Source of the DNA: Spirogloea muscicola
Taxonomy: Eukaryota; Streptophyta; Zygnematophyceae; Spirogloeales; Spirogloeaceae
Assembly: GCA_009602725.1 (NCBI GenBank)
Contig: WELB01000254.1
Location: 117,015-181,014 of the forward strand
Direction of reading: 5' to 3'
DNA length: 64,000 bases
Part shown: positions 35,360 through 46,401 of the stretch, piece by piece
How the letters are laid out: each line of letters opens with the position of its first letter
How positions within the stretch are numbered: the stretch's first letter is position 1
Position numbers and translations under genes: made by a program
Notes under the pieces: model-generated
Seen by the model: the letters and a program-made list of their open reading frames with translations, nothing else
What the model was told of the DNA's origin: nothing
Databases searched by the model: none

Positions 35360-36875
35360 GGACAACAATCAGAATTCAAAGGCGTGTTGTGGAGGATGGG
35401 CTAGACCTGGAAGCAGATGTAATCCATATATGTAATCCACAGCTTTATCAGGCAGTAAGCCAAAAAAGCTACTCACGGCACAGAGGCATTTGAAGAGAGG
35501 ATGTGAGAGAGCACGGCTTGTGTAAGCTAACTCGATACAAGGGGAATGTAGCAGTCATGAGTTCTACAGGTGAGAAGCTTCTTTGGAAAGCAATGGCTTG
35601 CAACCACCACTTCGAAGCTGAAAGCGTGTGCTGCAGGGCGGACCTCCGCCAATGTGCCCGGCCTGGGTGGAGGTCGCGCCGCTGTCTCGAGTAGCTCATA
35701 GATGGCTAGAAGAGAGGTGTTGGGTCCACAGCGAGCACGGAGTTGGACGCGAGCAGCCAGCTTGGCGGAGAAATCCAACGCCCGCCCGACGACCAGATAC
35801 TTACCTAGACGCACACGCGCTGGTCCCCTGTCAGGTCAACAGCATCAAGGCACGTCAGAGTGTCCCACGTGCTGAGGGGCCGAGCAGACCGAGGCGGTGG
35901 TGCTCCGCGGACTGCTGCGCGCGTTGGACCGTGCCTTCAAGCCTCCGTGAAGGAGGAGCATGCTCTCCCAACTTGGGGGGGCGCAGTAAGGCTTTTTCGG
36001 GCAAGGTTGCGCACGCGTGCTTTAGCGCATATCTGGCCCCTGGAAAGTCTGTACATAATTCTCCTGGGCTAGCCGATCGCAGTCATCGCCGCTCTTCTGG
36101 AGGAGTATTTCTCCCGCTCTCTCGAAGCGGCAAGCGCACGAGTTGGTCGCCGCAATGGCCGGCTTGCCGGCGGCCCCAAGCTTCCAACCCCGATCCGGGG
36201 GTGCTGCCTGTTCGCCACGTGTCAGCTCGAGCGTTCAGCTTAGACCGGGGAAGGGTAGACCGGGGGGTGGGGGGGGGGGGGGGGGGGGGGGGCGGCAAGC
36301 TAGCGTGGAAGCTGTGTCCAAGTCACGTGACAAGCGTGTACAACAGCCACGGGCACCGGCGCCGGAGGGGGCGTCAGCGCAAAGGAGGTCAACGGCCTGC
36401 TCAGTGGCTGCCACGTGGTGCACTGCAGTTGCACCTCACCTGCCCACTGCCCGACTTTGCCGGGCAGCCGCCGGGGGGGCAGAGGGAGAGAGCTTTTCGT
36501 CCAGATCAAACGGGGCGATGCTGTGGAAAAAGAAGCAGCTCTCCTAATGGGGGCAAGTGCCGTGAAGCCCGAAAAGAATCGACAAGATTCGAGAGGGCAG
36601 CCCCAAGAGGGGGCAACTTCTTCGAGCTGCCCCCGCGCGCCGCTGCCGTCCAGCCACCGCCGCTATAAGAGGCACGAGGCTCGTCACTTGTTGTTCCAGC
36701 CCCTATTCTGAATGGGCGAGCACTTTCTTCACTTGGCCCCAAGCCGCCCAGCCCCAAGCCCGGCGACCACCTGCCAGGCCCCGCGCACCCCACCTGCCCG
36801 CCTGCTGGCCTCTCCCGCCCCACTGCCCACCCGAGCGGCCTCTTCGAGCTGGCAAGCCCCCGCCTCGCTCCTGGC
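35360..36875 (+). promoter_or_regulatory. Neprosin C upstream unit and promoter
   Basis: Continues the duplicated unit after the insertion: GAGGACAACAATC, GAGAGAGCACGGCTTGTG (about 35505), GTCTCGAGTAGC (about 35685), GTTGGACCGTG (about 35925), a G run of 24 (36269-36292), CACGTGACAAGCGTG (about 36323), GGTCAACGGCCTGC (about 36387), GCCACGTGG (about 36409), TGCCGGGCAG, and TATAAG 36664-36669, 212 bp before the ATG. A 38-bp LINE tail sits between TATA and ATG. Confidence 0.6.
36684..36735 (+). mobile_element. 38-bp minimal LINE-tail insertion with 7-bp target duplication
   Basis: Insert 36691-36728 starts within the hairpin (TTGTTCCAGCCCC), runs through AATGGGCGAGCAC and stops at TTTCT. It is flanked by TCACTTG at 36684-36690 and 36729-36735. 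Copies A (GTCACTTGGCCCC, about 24508), B (GTCACTTAGCCCC) and E (inverted, about 50400) hold this sequence once and no insert. The insertion lies between the TATA box and the start codon, so probably in the core promoter or 5' UTR. Confidence 0.9.
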
Positions 36876-38998
36876 ATGGCTCCCGCCCGGGGCCGCCGCC
36901 CGCTAGCCCTCGCCTGCCTCCTCCTCCTCGCCCAGCTCCTCTTCGCCGGCCTCAGCGCCGCGGGGCAGACGCCGCAGGGCAGGCGCCTGCTCAGCAGCCC
37001 TCCGCCTTCCGCAGGTACCCTACTTCGGCCCCTTCGCTTACTCCTTGCGCTCAGACCTTGCATCCGATTCATCTCAACACTGATGGAGACGTCTCCACTG
37101 CGGAGTCTGGAGAACCTTGCTGACAAGCCGCATACTCGTTCATTCACCAGATGCGGATCACCAGGCGCGCATGGCCAAGTACGTCGCCCGCCACCAAAGG
37201 CCTGCTCAGAAGACCATCCACACGGAGGATGGGGATGTCGTTGACTGCGTCAAGATTGCGGACCAGCACACCATGCAGGATGCCAAGTTCAAGGACCACA
37301 AAATTCAGGTACTTTGCTGTCCGACACACCTTCCTCGAGGCTGTAGTCCAGCCTCGCTGCAGACTGCGGCAGCAAGCCTGGCAGAGGATCGCAAGCTCGC
37401 CGTCATCAGCATTTTACCCAACAATCTTCGACTGCTGGCTTCTCGCAGATGAAACCCCCTTCCCTCAAGGCCTCTGATGATGGCAAGGTCAACAGCTCGC
37501 ATGTCCCAGTCAAGCAGACCTGGGGCAGCTGCCCAGAGGGCACCATCCCCGTCCGCCGCGTCACTCGTAAGTCCTCTCCTTTTCTTCCATCACTTTTCCT
37601 AGCAAGACTTGAGAAACGGCAAAGCAGATTTCACATGACCTACTCTATCAGCTGCGTCTGTAGCTCTTCAGAACCTCCGTTTGTCTGACAAATGTCAAGT
37701 CATGCAGTCGTGATGTAGCCTTCCCTTGTTGCAGACGACGAAGTTACCAGGGCTGCCTCGTTGCCAGACTTTTTCAAGAAGCACCCCAAGGGTCATGGCG
37801 GTGGCCATCACCCAAACAAAGGCAAGCACAACCAAAAGAATAGCACTGGTGCGCCTGGGAACGAGACCCTCACTGCGGGCATGATGAAAGGTGGCAGCAA
37901 CACCACGAGGCTCAACTACAATGCCATCCAGAAGCCTTCATATGCGGGTCACGAGGTCAGTCGCAGTTGCTCAACTGTGTCTTAGCCAGAAACAAGGACT
38001 CCTCTGAGAGTGAGGTGGCCTATGTTGAGACTGGCATACATCGTGGCACAGCTTGCGAATCTTGCTGCCAAGTGCCTCTCTATCACGTGCCTGCAGCTGA
38101 CCGCATGCTTTGTCGCATTCTGCAGTACGCCATTGGTGAATACAGAGGGAACAGCGGGCTCATATATGGCACCAAGGCGACATTCAACGTCTGGAACCCG
38201 TATGTGGAGTTTGCGAGCGAGTTCAGCCTCTCCCAGCTGTGGCTGGTGGCGGGGTCCTACGGCAACGGCGACCTGAACACGATCGAGGCGGGTTGGCAGC
38301 TGTACCCCAACAAGTACGGCGACTGGCAGTCCAGGTTCTTCATCTACTGGACGGTGAGTGCTGTCAATTGCCGCCAGCAGCCCTGCTGTAAGATGGTCAG
38401 CCTTGCCATAATCAACTTTCACCTCATCATCAGCTGGACTCACCATCCGCTCTCGTCTCCGTGGTCGCAGAGGGATGCATACAAGAGCACCGGCTGCTAC
38501 AACCTGGACTGCAGCGGCTTCGTGCAGACTAACGGCAATGTCTACCTCGGCGGCAGGGTGACTCCCGTCTCCTGGTACGGGAGCACGCAGTGGGAGTTCA
38601 CGCTCCTGGTCTTCAAGGACCCCGGCTCTGGCCACTGGTGGCTCCAGTACCAGGGTCAGTGGGTGGGCTACTGGCCGTGGTGGATCTTCACCCGCCTCAA
38701 CAGCCACGCCGAGGTGGTCCAGTGGGGAGGCGAGATCGTGAACATCGAGCCCTACGGGAGGCACACTCGCACGTACATGGGCAGTGGCTGGTACGCGGCC
38801 AAGGGCTGGTCCTATGCTGCCTACATCCGTAACATCCAATTTGTGAACCAGTACAACACCCTCTACAACCTCGACTACGCCATCTCTTCCTACACCAGCA
38901 ACAGCAACTGCTACAGCATCTGGGTCGGAGCCAATCCTGGAGGCTGGGAAGCTTACTTCTGCTTCGGCGGCATTGGCTATAGCTCCATCTGCCCCTAA
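36876..38998 (+). CDS. Neprosin-family glutamic peptidase precursor C
   Basis: Intact 463-aa gene with the same architecture as A. Exons 36876-37014, 37151-37308, 37449-37566, 37735-37955, 38126-38353, 38471-38998, all joining in phase. Signal peptide with LACLLLLAQLLFAGLSAA; activation peptide (VVDCVKIADQHTMQDAKF; CPEGTIPVRR); His/Lys/Gly linker; neprosin domain with the E266/E376 pair. The protein ends SSICP as in E, and introns 3 and 5 are also E-like, so C and E are the closest pair, now in opposite orientation. Exon 4 and intron 4 are nearly identical to A. Intron 5 is 117 nt, a multiple of three with no in-frame stop, so a retained-intron product would stay in frame. One Tyr to Cys change (EAYFCFGG) is seen near the C-terminus. 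Confidence 0.92.
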
Positions 38999-39523
38999 GC
39001 AACATAGACTGCTGCTTGTTCAACAAAGTTACTGCTTCTTAGGAGCTGTTCTGGTGGTGGCACTGGTCAAGACCCGGATAGATGACAGGCAGACCTGAGG
39101 AGTGTCAATGACATGACCTGCCCATTTTGTGTATGTCGAGGTCCTTCTTCTGAAGGACAGTCAAATTCTGAATTACTTCTCATGAATAATATTGATTTAA
39201 ATATTGGTAGTTGCCATGTCATACAAATGGTGGTCAAGATTTTGTGAACTACAGATCGATGCACATCTTGCAGCACCATTCATTGATTCCCTTATCACTC
39301 GAACATTCACAGTATGCTAAACCATACATCATAAGTGCAGACAATTGATGTAAACAAGTTCCTCTGAATATGAAAGACACTGCTGTGCAGAGCCTGAGTT
39401 GTTGCTGTGTCGAAGTTTACAGATCTGCAAAGAGAGTCACATAAGCTTTTCAGTACTAGTACCACCACATTGACATTCTACAAGGAAAAGTATGTAAGGC
39501 AGCAATGCAATCACATCGAAGTC
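38999..39523 (+). repeat. 3' flank shared by C and E (inverted duplicate)
   Basis: About 520 bp after the stop codon aligns in reverse with 48051-47536 after gene E: TGCTGCTTGT, CAGGCAGACCTGAG, CATGACCTGCCCATTTTG, CAGATCGATGCAC, CACTGCT, CAGCAATGCAATCACATCGA. Homology ends at ATCGAAGTC (39523), exactly where E's flank runs into pseudogene D. Contains the 3' UTR of C. Confidence 0.75.
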
Positions 39524-41040
39524 GGCTGTCAAGGAGTCAAAAGCTAGAAGCACAGCTAACTTGCTTGATTTGCTTCATCTTGGTCAACATTGATAGTCTT
39601 GCACATGGTACACAATTCAATGCATGACACAAGGTGTGGTGTATGCAAGTCACCATCAAGTCTACACGTCTGAACAGACGTGCAGAAGGGTCTCCGTGTT
39701 GGTGGTCTATGTTGCTGTTTGCAACTCGTGAGCTGGGCCGCCCGCCGCAACTGCAGTCCTGTCCTTGGCGAAGATGCCCCACAGAATCCGTGCTTCTTGG
39801 CGAGGATGCCCCACAATATACGCGCTTGCGCTTTCGGACCTTTGAAGTGTTTGGGGCTGGAACTTCACAGCCGTCGCCCCCTTCTGAGGAATCTCATCGT
39901 TTGATTTTAGGGTCCAGGACGAGGAACAAAGGGGAGTGAGTAATAGTGAGCTCACGCAGCCGTGTGGCCTCCTCAATGCTTGACATGCGTACATGCCTCT
40001 AGCCAGCAGCGACATTCTGAGTCCTTGCTGTGTCGTACACTAGATGCTGAGGTGTGAGGGCTCCAGCTGACGACGTCGAAGTCAGCGCGGACGTAGTCAC
40101 TACAAGCGCGGGTGCCGCTAAGAATGTGACGTTGTCCGGAGGCCAGCTGCTCGCACCCACCTTACGTCCTCAGTGCAGCCGACGCTTCCGTCCCCTGGAG
40201 GTGAAAGAAAACTGACTGGGACTGCAGCGCGAATGTCAGCTCTTTGATGAGAACTTAACATGACAGCACGCAACAGGGATGACGGCGTCCATCCCCTCCC
40301 CTGTTTCTGCAAAAGCCTTCAGTCTTGGAACACCGAGGCCTAAGGAGACGTGCTACCTTTCGAGGAGCCGTGCCTGTGCTTGTGATATCAAACCTTCACA
40401 CAGGTAGAGGTCAAGACCTAACCTTGAGTCCTGCTTAGTCTCTGCCTCGGCATTCCCAAAGCTGCTACAGCCGTCGCCCGCGTTTGTTGTTCTCATGTTA
40501 ATATTCTTATGACCTTACCAGCAAGCTTGTTGATTGGAATAGTAGAGCACATCGAGAGCTTCAATGGGCAACTTGAGTACATGTCAAGACCCTGAGTAAA
40601 GAGCTGTTGCATTGTGTTGAGTCTGCTCGTGATGTAACAGACTTCAGGAAATATAGGTATGCCTACTTCTGACACACTGCACGGAGACAGTATGTAACAG
40701 GTTTCAGGGGCTTTGAAAAGCACTGCAAATCAAGACCCACCGGAGACTGTTGAAAACAAGATCACTCTGCTTGTCATTCGTGTTGTAATGGTTTTCAGAC
40801 AGTATAGAGGCGCCTGCTGGTTACTTTGCACTAAGGCATCTTGTCAACTGTTGAGGCTTTGAGGAGCACGATCACGGAAGACAGCACTTTAAATGTCCAA
40901 GCAGGCAAAGGTGAGTATTCTATGATTTCATAGCCCATTCCGATGTACTTCCCTAGAGGATATTAATCACATTCGCGAAGTGAGTATGATGACCAACGTC
41001 CGGCCGTGCAGATCGTCATAATTCTAGAGAGGAGGAGTCA
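39524..41040. other. Non-coding stretch with relic LINE tail
   Basis: No gene recognised. A two-copy imperfect repeat of about 28 bp, TTGGCGA(A/G)GATGCCCCACA, lies at 39762-39822. An aged LINE tail (GGGGCTGGAACTTCACAGCC) is at about 39855-39880. The remaining open frames are short and composition-driven. Confidence 0.4.
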
Positions 41041-41150
41041 ATGGTGCCGGTCGCGCTTTGGCTGCAGCCTCTGGCTAAAGACAGGGGACCCGTACCCGGA
41101 GACTAGTTCTCTGGCCTGCGGCTATTCAACAGGGGGTCTTGAGCACCCAA
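41041..41150 (+). mobile_element. LINE ORF 3'-end remnant
   Basis: GCAGCCTCTGGCT then CAGGGGACCCG and CTGCGGCTATTCAACAGGGG reproduce the final codons of the LINE ORF (Ala-Ala-Ser-Gly, Gln-Gly-Thr, Leu-Arg-Leu-Leu-Ser-Arg-Gly) with frame damage. It is followed by a different 3' sequence containing a perfect hairpin. Confidence 0.55.
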
Positions 41151-41152
41151 TG

Positions 41153-41191
41153 GCCACTTGAGTAGATTTTTCCAACAGCTACTCAAGTGGC
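41153..41191. repeat. Perfect 13-bp hairpin
   Basis: GCCACTTGAGTAG (41153-41165) and CTACTCAAGTGGC (41179-41191) are exact reverse complements around a 13-nt loop. It lies just after a LINE ORF end and may be the 3'-UTR hairpin of a divergent LINE subfamily. Confidence 0.7.
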
Positions 41192-41255
41192 TGTCCCTTC
41201 ACTGGCCCCTCTGGATTTGTTACTGTCCTTTTTCCTAGGCTGGTAAGTCACAGCC

Positions 41256-41490
41256 ATGGCCCTGCGAAGTCCGCGACGCTCGTCGGGCACGCGGTCGCTC
41301 TGGCGGCTCGGAGTAAGGAGCGCAAGTACTCTGACCACCCTCCAGGCGATGCCTTCGCGGCACTGGCCATTGACGTACACGGGGCCTTTGGCAGTGGCTG
41401 GTTGGATCTCCTCCAGCGGCTTGCCCGGGAGGCCATCGAGCGGCGGCAGGGTTCGCCAGGCTTCAATGCTGCCGGCTCCCTCTCGCAGGT
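41256..41490 (+). mobile_element. LINE ORF fragment running into the assembly gap
   Basis: Reads VALAARSKERKYSDHPPGD, then LAIDVHGAFGSGWLDLLQRL and AAGSLSQ, which aligns with the 23150-23360 part of the LINE ORF (AARAKELKYADHP; LAIDTHGALGARWLELLTQL; AAGSLAQ). The fragment is cut by the gap at 41491. Confidence 0.75.
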
Positions 41491-42298
41491 NNNNNNNNNN
41501 NNNNNNNNNNNNNNNNNNNNNNNNNNNNNNNNNNNNNNNNNNNNNNNNNNNNNNNNNNNNNNNNNNNNNNNNNNNNNNNNNNNNNNNNNNNNNNNNNNNN
41601 NNNNNNNNNNNNNNNNNNNNNNNNNNNNNNNNNNNNNNNNNNNNNNNNNNNNNNNNNNNNNNNNNNNNNNNNNNNNNNNNNNNNNNNNNNNNNNNNNNNN
41701 NNNNNNNNNNNNNNNNNNNNNNNNNNNNNNNNNNNNNNNNNNNNNNNNNNNNNNNNNNNNNNNNNNNNNNNNNNNNNNNNNNNNNNNNNNNNNNNNNNNN
41801 NNNNNNNNNNNNNNNNNNNNNNNNNNNNNNNNNNNNNNNNNNNNNNNNNNNNNNNNNNNNNNNNNNNNNNNNNNNNNNNNNNNNNNNNNNNNNNNNNNNN
41901 NNNNNNNNNNNNNNNNNNNNNNNNNNNNNNNNNNNNNNNNNNNNNNNNNNNNNNNNNNNNNNNNNNNNNNNNNNNNNNNNNNNNNNNNNNNNNNNNNNNN
42001 NNNNNNNNNNNNNNNNNNNNNNNNNNNNNNNNNNNNNNNNNNNNNNNNNNNNNNNNNNNNNNNNNNNNNNNNNNNNNNNNNNNNNNNNNNNNNNNNNNNN
42101 NNNNNNNNNNNNNNNNNNNNNNNNNNNNNNNNNNNNNNNNNNNNNNNNNNNNNNNNNNNNNNNNNNNNNNNNNNNNNNNNNNNNNNNNNNNNNNNNNNNN
42201 NNNNNNNNNNNNNNNNNNNNNNNNNNNNNNNNNNNNNNNNNNNNNNNNNNNNNNNNNNNNNNNNNNNNNNNNNNNNNNNNNNNNNNNNNNNNNNNNNN
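41491..42298. other. Assembly gap (808 N)
   Basis: Run of 808 unknown bases, followed by a run of 16 C (42299-42314) and C-rich low-complexity sequence. The gap hides the junction between the LINE copy on its left and the Harbinger remnant on its right. Long open frames crossing it are artefacts. Confidence 0.99.
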
Positions 42299-42521
42299 CC
42301 CCCCCCCCCCCCCCTTCAGACCCCAGGAAGGCTGCCCTGCCTGCCCGAAAAATGGGACAGCTGGCACCTCCACCCCGCCAAATACACGGGATTTCAAATA
42401 CAAAAACCACCCCCCCCCAAAACCACCCCCCCTCGCCCCCCATCCTCCTCGGCAGGCCAGGGGGAGCTTGACCAGCCTCCCCTTCGCACCCGCCATTCTC
42501 CCTCCCTTCTGCCTCTCCTGA

Positions 42522-43330
42522 TCAGGAGCGACGTCGCGCGCCTCCCGCCCGCCTCCCGGCAGCTCTGGCCTGCAGCGCTGTCATAGCGCCAGCCAAGGCC
42601 GCGAAGCCCCCGGACAGCCGCGCTGCATTCCCAAGCAAACAGTAGTGGCCAAGTCTCCCTTCCGCACACGCCCGACCGATTTCGCTCAGCTGGAAGACCG
42701 CACAGTCGTGCATGCTGCCGCACCGGCCGACGTCCAAGTCCCAGATCTTGCGCTTTGCGTCGGCCACCACCTGCAGAAGCACTGAGTAGTGACTCTTACG
42801 GTTGTAGTAGTCTTGGGGATCAACACTTGGCCGGATGATCGGGATGTGGGAGCCGTCGACAGCGCCGATGACGTACGGGATACCTGCGAGCTCCCGGGAC
42901 TCGGCGGCCATGCCGTCCATCCCCGCGTGTGTCGGCCACCTGACTGGTACCGGAAGCAGGATGTCCCTGATAGCGAGCAGCACCTATCTGACGATGAGGC
43001 TAGCCGTGCACGCCGCTATCCCGAGAAGATCGGCTGTGTCCCGGAGTCCACATCCGGTTGCCAGGCGGTGCAGCGTGCAATCCATGCTTCTTCCGGCACA
43101 GCTGCTCTGTACTTCGTGTCCCGCTTCTCGATCGCGCCGCGGAGAGCCTGGACCAGCCTGTCAAAGACTCTGCGCGACACTCTCACGCGCTTCCGGAATT
43201 GCTCCTTGGTGAAGTCGACCTGCAGCTGGTGGAGCCAGCCGGCTCCACCAGCTGCGTGGAGCTCCACAGGAGGCGCGGTGCTCTCTCCTCCTCCCCTTGC
43301 AGCAACATCGTGGCCACGAGCGCCAAGAAC
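42522..43330 (-). pseudogene. PIF/Harbinger-type transposase (DDE_Tnp_4-like) pseudogene
   Basis: Reading right to left: an N-terminal block with FTKEQFRKRVRVSRRVFDRL and KRDTKYRAAVP (43267-43070), then in another frame LHRLATGCGLRDTADLLGIA followed by SLIVR and a TAG at about 42984-42988, then LLAIRDILLPVPVRWPT, IPYVIGAVDGSHIPI, YYNRKSHYSVLLQVVAD, KIWDLDVGRCGSMHDCAVF. GAVDGSHI carries the first DDE aspartate and the WDLDVG...GSMHD region the second. The sequence degenerates after LLGNAA before the third acidic residue. At least one frameshift (about 43075) and one nonsense codon make it non-functional. Order and motifs are typical of plant Harbinger transposases. Confidence 0.8.
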
Positions 43331-43365
43331 GCCATGACCTTGATCTGCTGCAAGAGCGGCAGCGA

Positions 43366-43415
43366 ATTCGCCTCCGCCGACGCCTCCGCCTCCGCCTCCG
43401 CCTCCGTCGAGCGCA
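43366..43415. repeat. CCTCCG hexanucleotide microsatellite
   Basis: Four to five tandem CCTCCG/GCCTCC units. On the minus strand it would encode an Ala-Glu repeat at the start of the Harbinger reading frame, but whether that part was ever coding is unclear. Confidence 0.6.
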
Positions 43416-43789
43416 GGTGCCAGGTCAGGACTGTCATCGTGACGCAGCAGATCCGCCTCGGCTCGGGCCCCATGCCTGCAGGCCCTGGTCGGCTGCAGGA
43501 AGGGGGGAGCTTGCGCCTGCGGGGGCGCTCGACCAGGCTGCGCTGCGGGAGGCGGCGCTGCTGCTAGGGTTAAGAAGAAAGACGCTTCCAGGAGAGGGCG
43601 GCGACTGGGAGAGGCCAGATGCGGTTTGGAGCTGCTGCCCTAGCGCGCTGGGCAGCCAATCCGACCTGGCGGGGCTTGGGGGACGGTTCCGCACGTGCAG
43701 GTGGCCTCGGCCTCCGTGGCAGCGGCCCCCCTTCACCCGGCGGTCAACACCATTTTGGCCGACCAACCCGGTGTAACCCGGCCTTAAAG
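43416..43789. other. Non-coding stretch beside the Harbinger remnant
   Basis: No gene recognised. It ends in GGTGTAACCCGGCCTTAAAG at about 43770-43789, which could be the right edge of the transposon, but the gap on the other side prevents matching it to an inverted repeat. Confidence 0.35.
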
Positions 43790-44180
43790 AACAACAAGCA
43801 CAAGAAGAAACTAAGCAGCTACGAAGCACTCAGTAACCCCTGCTAAACCCTTCTGCCCATGGAGGATAGGGGCTGGAGAAGCCACCTGAGTCTGCTGAGC
43901 AGCCTCAGGTCAAAGAAACTGAGTTCCTAGACGCGGGTTCCCTGGCCAGAGCCAGAGGAAAGCTTCCTCCAGAAGAGGTAAGAAAGCACGGCCAGATTGA
44001 CTGGTGGCTGGGAAAGGCCAGCCCAAAGGAGTGGACAAGGTCTGAAGGAGCCGGAGTGCGAAGGACTAGGACTAAGACATTAGCCAGGGAACGCTCAGTT
44101 ATCTCTAGTCAGGAGATGCAAGTCTGAGTAGCTAGCCGGCGGAAAGACGTCGCCCTGACGGAAGCCGGAGGCCGAAGACG
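43790..44180 (-). mobile_element. Two LINE 3' ends in tandem (minus)
   Basis: On the minus strand, 44175-44096 reads ASGFRQGDVFPPASYSDLHL and ends LLTRDN stop, the LINE ORF C-terminus. It is followed by a 3' UTR with TTGTCCACTCC and the hairpin GGGCTGGCCTTTCCCAGCC (about 44003-44021). A second ORF end (GSGQGTRV, ELSFFDLRLLSR) follows at about 43985-43915 with its 3' UTR to about 43790. They interrupt an inverted neprosin upstream unit at the same place as the insertion at 63160. Confidence 0.65.
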
Positions 44181-44189
44181 GCGATGACC

Positions 44190-45420
44190 GGGGTTGGCCA
44201 GCCCAGGGGAAGTATGTCCAAGGTCCGAAGGGGCCAGGAAAGCACTCAAGCACGGATCCGCCACCTTTTCCGTGCTTGAGTGCTTGAGAGAGAGAAAGAA
44301 GCCTTACTGCCATCCCCCTACTTGGGAGAGCGGCTACTTCTTCTTCTTCACGAAGGCATGGACCCACGGTCCAACGGGAGCAGCCGTCCAAGGAGCACCA
44401 CGGCCTCGGTGTGCTCGGCCCCTCAGTACGTGGGACAGTACGTCTCACGTGCCTTTGATGCTATTCAGCTGACTTGGGACCAGTGCGTGTGCGTCTAGGC
44501 ACACACTTTGGTCAGGACGGCGAAAGATTGCCTCGCCAACCTGGCTGCGTCCAACTTTGTTCTCGCTGCAGACCCAACACTTCTTTCATCTAGCCATCTA
44601 TTAGCATCTCAAGACAGAGGCGCTACCTCCATCCAGGCCGGGCACTTTGGTGGAGGCTCGCTCTGCAGCCCACGCTTTCAGCTTCGAATTGGTGGCTGCA
44701 AGCTATTGCTTTCCACAGAAGCTTCTCACCCACATGGCCCGTGACGACTACTACATTCTCCCCTTGTATCGAGTTAGCTTGCACAAGCCGTGCCCTTTAA
44801 CATTCTTTCCAAAAAATTCTCTTTGCATTGAGAAAGCTTGCTTGGCTAACTGCGCACGACTTGGTAAGGCTATCATTATACAGATGAATGAATATCAGCT
44901 TCACGATCTAGCCCATCCTACACAACAGGCCTTTGATCTCTGATTATTGTCCTCGTGGATCATCGAGGCCACGACCACATTGCGAGATTGCCACCTCATT
45001 TTAAGTTGCGCCGACCTTACTGTCTTGTGTTTCGAAGTCGCAAGTGGCAAGGTCTATAACGCTGCTATGTGCTAATGTCTTGAGCGGAAGCTGAATGATT
45101 ACTAGATAACTGATCATTGCTGATCAAAGGAATCACAGATCGTTGCAAATCTTTTCAAATTGATCAAACTGTTCAAAGCAGTGATCACTAATCAAGTTGA
45201 TCAGAGCAGTCACTGATCAAAGAGAGAAGGCGTGCGGTGCGCATGAAATTGAAAGGGAGGCCATTCCTAGCTTTACAAATGTCCTGTTACGGGGTAATCA
45301 AAGGAGTCAATTGATCATTGGTTGACGTTAAGCAAGTGATTTGTCGAAAATTCTGTCGCCTTAACGGAGCGATTGATAAGGTAGTTGCCAGCCTTCACTA
45401 CTTGGCGGTCAACAAGATTA
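44190..45420 (-). repeat. Inverted neprosin upstream unit plus GATCA-rich block
   Basis: Minus-strand copy of the duplicated unit: GTTGGACCGTGGGTCCATGC (about 44375), CGTGGGCTGCAGAGCGAGCC (about 44660), GGGCACGGCTTGTGCAAGC (about 44780), GAGGACAATAATCAGAGATC (about 44945), then the GATCA-rich block (about 45100-45330). No neprosin gene follows in this direction; LINE, Harbinger and gap sequence come instead, so the copy is orphaned. Confidence 0.6.
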
Positions 45421-46401
45421 TGACCTACTCATATCCTGCTGTATACCATTGTAGGGTAAACTAAGCTGAAACATAATACCCAACCTGCACAAGAAGGCCA
45501 CCCAGAGGACACCATCAAATCCAGACCACTCCCGCTTGTGATGCAACGGTCAGACGGCAGAATGATTGGAGGCTTGCTCAAGTCACAAAACCGTGGCATC
45601 CTGCTAATGTCCGAGGACCTTGAGGAGCATTTGTCCATGAGAAACAGGTCGTCGAAGAGTATCAAGCTCTTTGGGAGGCCAGGGTGAGCACATTCGTGTT
45701 GTTGCTCGTGATCCAAGTTGCTTAGCTTTCACTCAAGCCTAGCTCATAAGGCCGCACTGCAGCCTATCAAGACCAAGATTCGGCTGTGGAGGTGGCCACT
45801 CGGCCCGTGCTTTGAATAAGGAGCAAAAGTCGAAGACCCTTTCAGAAGCACAGGCAAGCTGTCAGTTCGGAAAATCGTAAACTTCTCAACATTTCTCTCC
45901 CCTGCAGCAATTTCTACTAGCGACTCTATCTTCTCACTGTCAGATTCCATACCATTATTGCGTCAACACCACGATTACATACAAAATCAATGACATGCTA
46001 GAGTCAACTATGAGTAGTATGTCCACAATGCTCTGACGGGACTTTACAAAGTAACAACCCAGCTTCTGTAATAATGCTTTTATTATCCTCTCAGAGAGTC
46101 GAGCCAAATATCTGTGCTATTAATTGTCTTCTGAGTGTCCCATCTATGCGAGAGATTATCTAGGGAGTGATGCAACACACTCATGCTCGGTCCTACCAAT
46201 GAACAAGACCTCAATGTCAATGTCTCAATATTAAGACCAATGGGGCCCCTCACATGAAGGAGCACAGAACACGAAAATGGGAAATCGGCTCTTCTATCAA
46301 GCTCTGCAGTGCTTACATATGTCATGGTAATAAAGTGCAAGACCAGGAGATCAATTGGATGCAACAGCAGCTTCGCTTCCTACAAGCAGCAGTTATAAGC
46401 C
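45421..46401 (-). repeat. Shared neprosin 3' flank (D copy)
   Basis: Reverse-oriented equivalent of the flanks after A, B and G: TAGGACCGAGCATGAGTGTG (about 46180), AGATAATCTC, GCAATATTTCT-like degraded segments, and AATTGCTGCAGGGGAGAGAA (about 45905). No coding sequence recognised. Confidence 0.6.

Noticed and set aside
35360-36300. 346-residue plus-strand frame in the neprosin C upstream unit (starting at about 35628)
   Set aside because: It runs through the poly-G tract and is broken in the B, E and H copies of the same unit, so it is not a conserved gene.
37967-38998. 343-residue continuous frame in neprosin C taken as the gene itself
   Set aside because: It begins inside intron 4 and lacks the signal and activation peptides; the six-exon model is supported by six paralogues. 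Kept only as an intron-retention observation.
41183-42586. Open frames of about 330-440 residues on both strands crossing the gap
   Set aside because: Most of their length is unknown bases translated as X; the flanks are LINE or low-complexity sequence.
43770-43800. GGTGTAACCCGGCC as a Harbinger terminal inverted repeat
   Set aside because: The partner end is in the gap or absent, so the claim cannot be supported.
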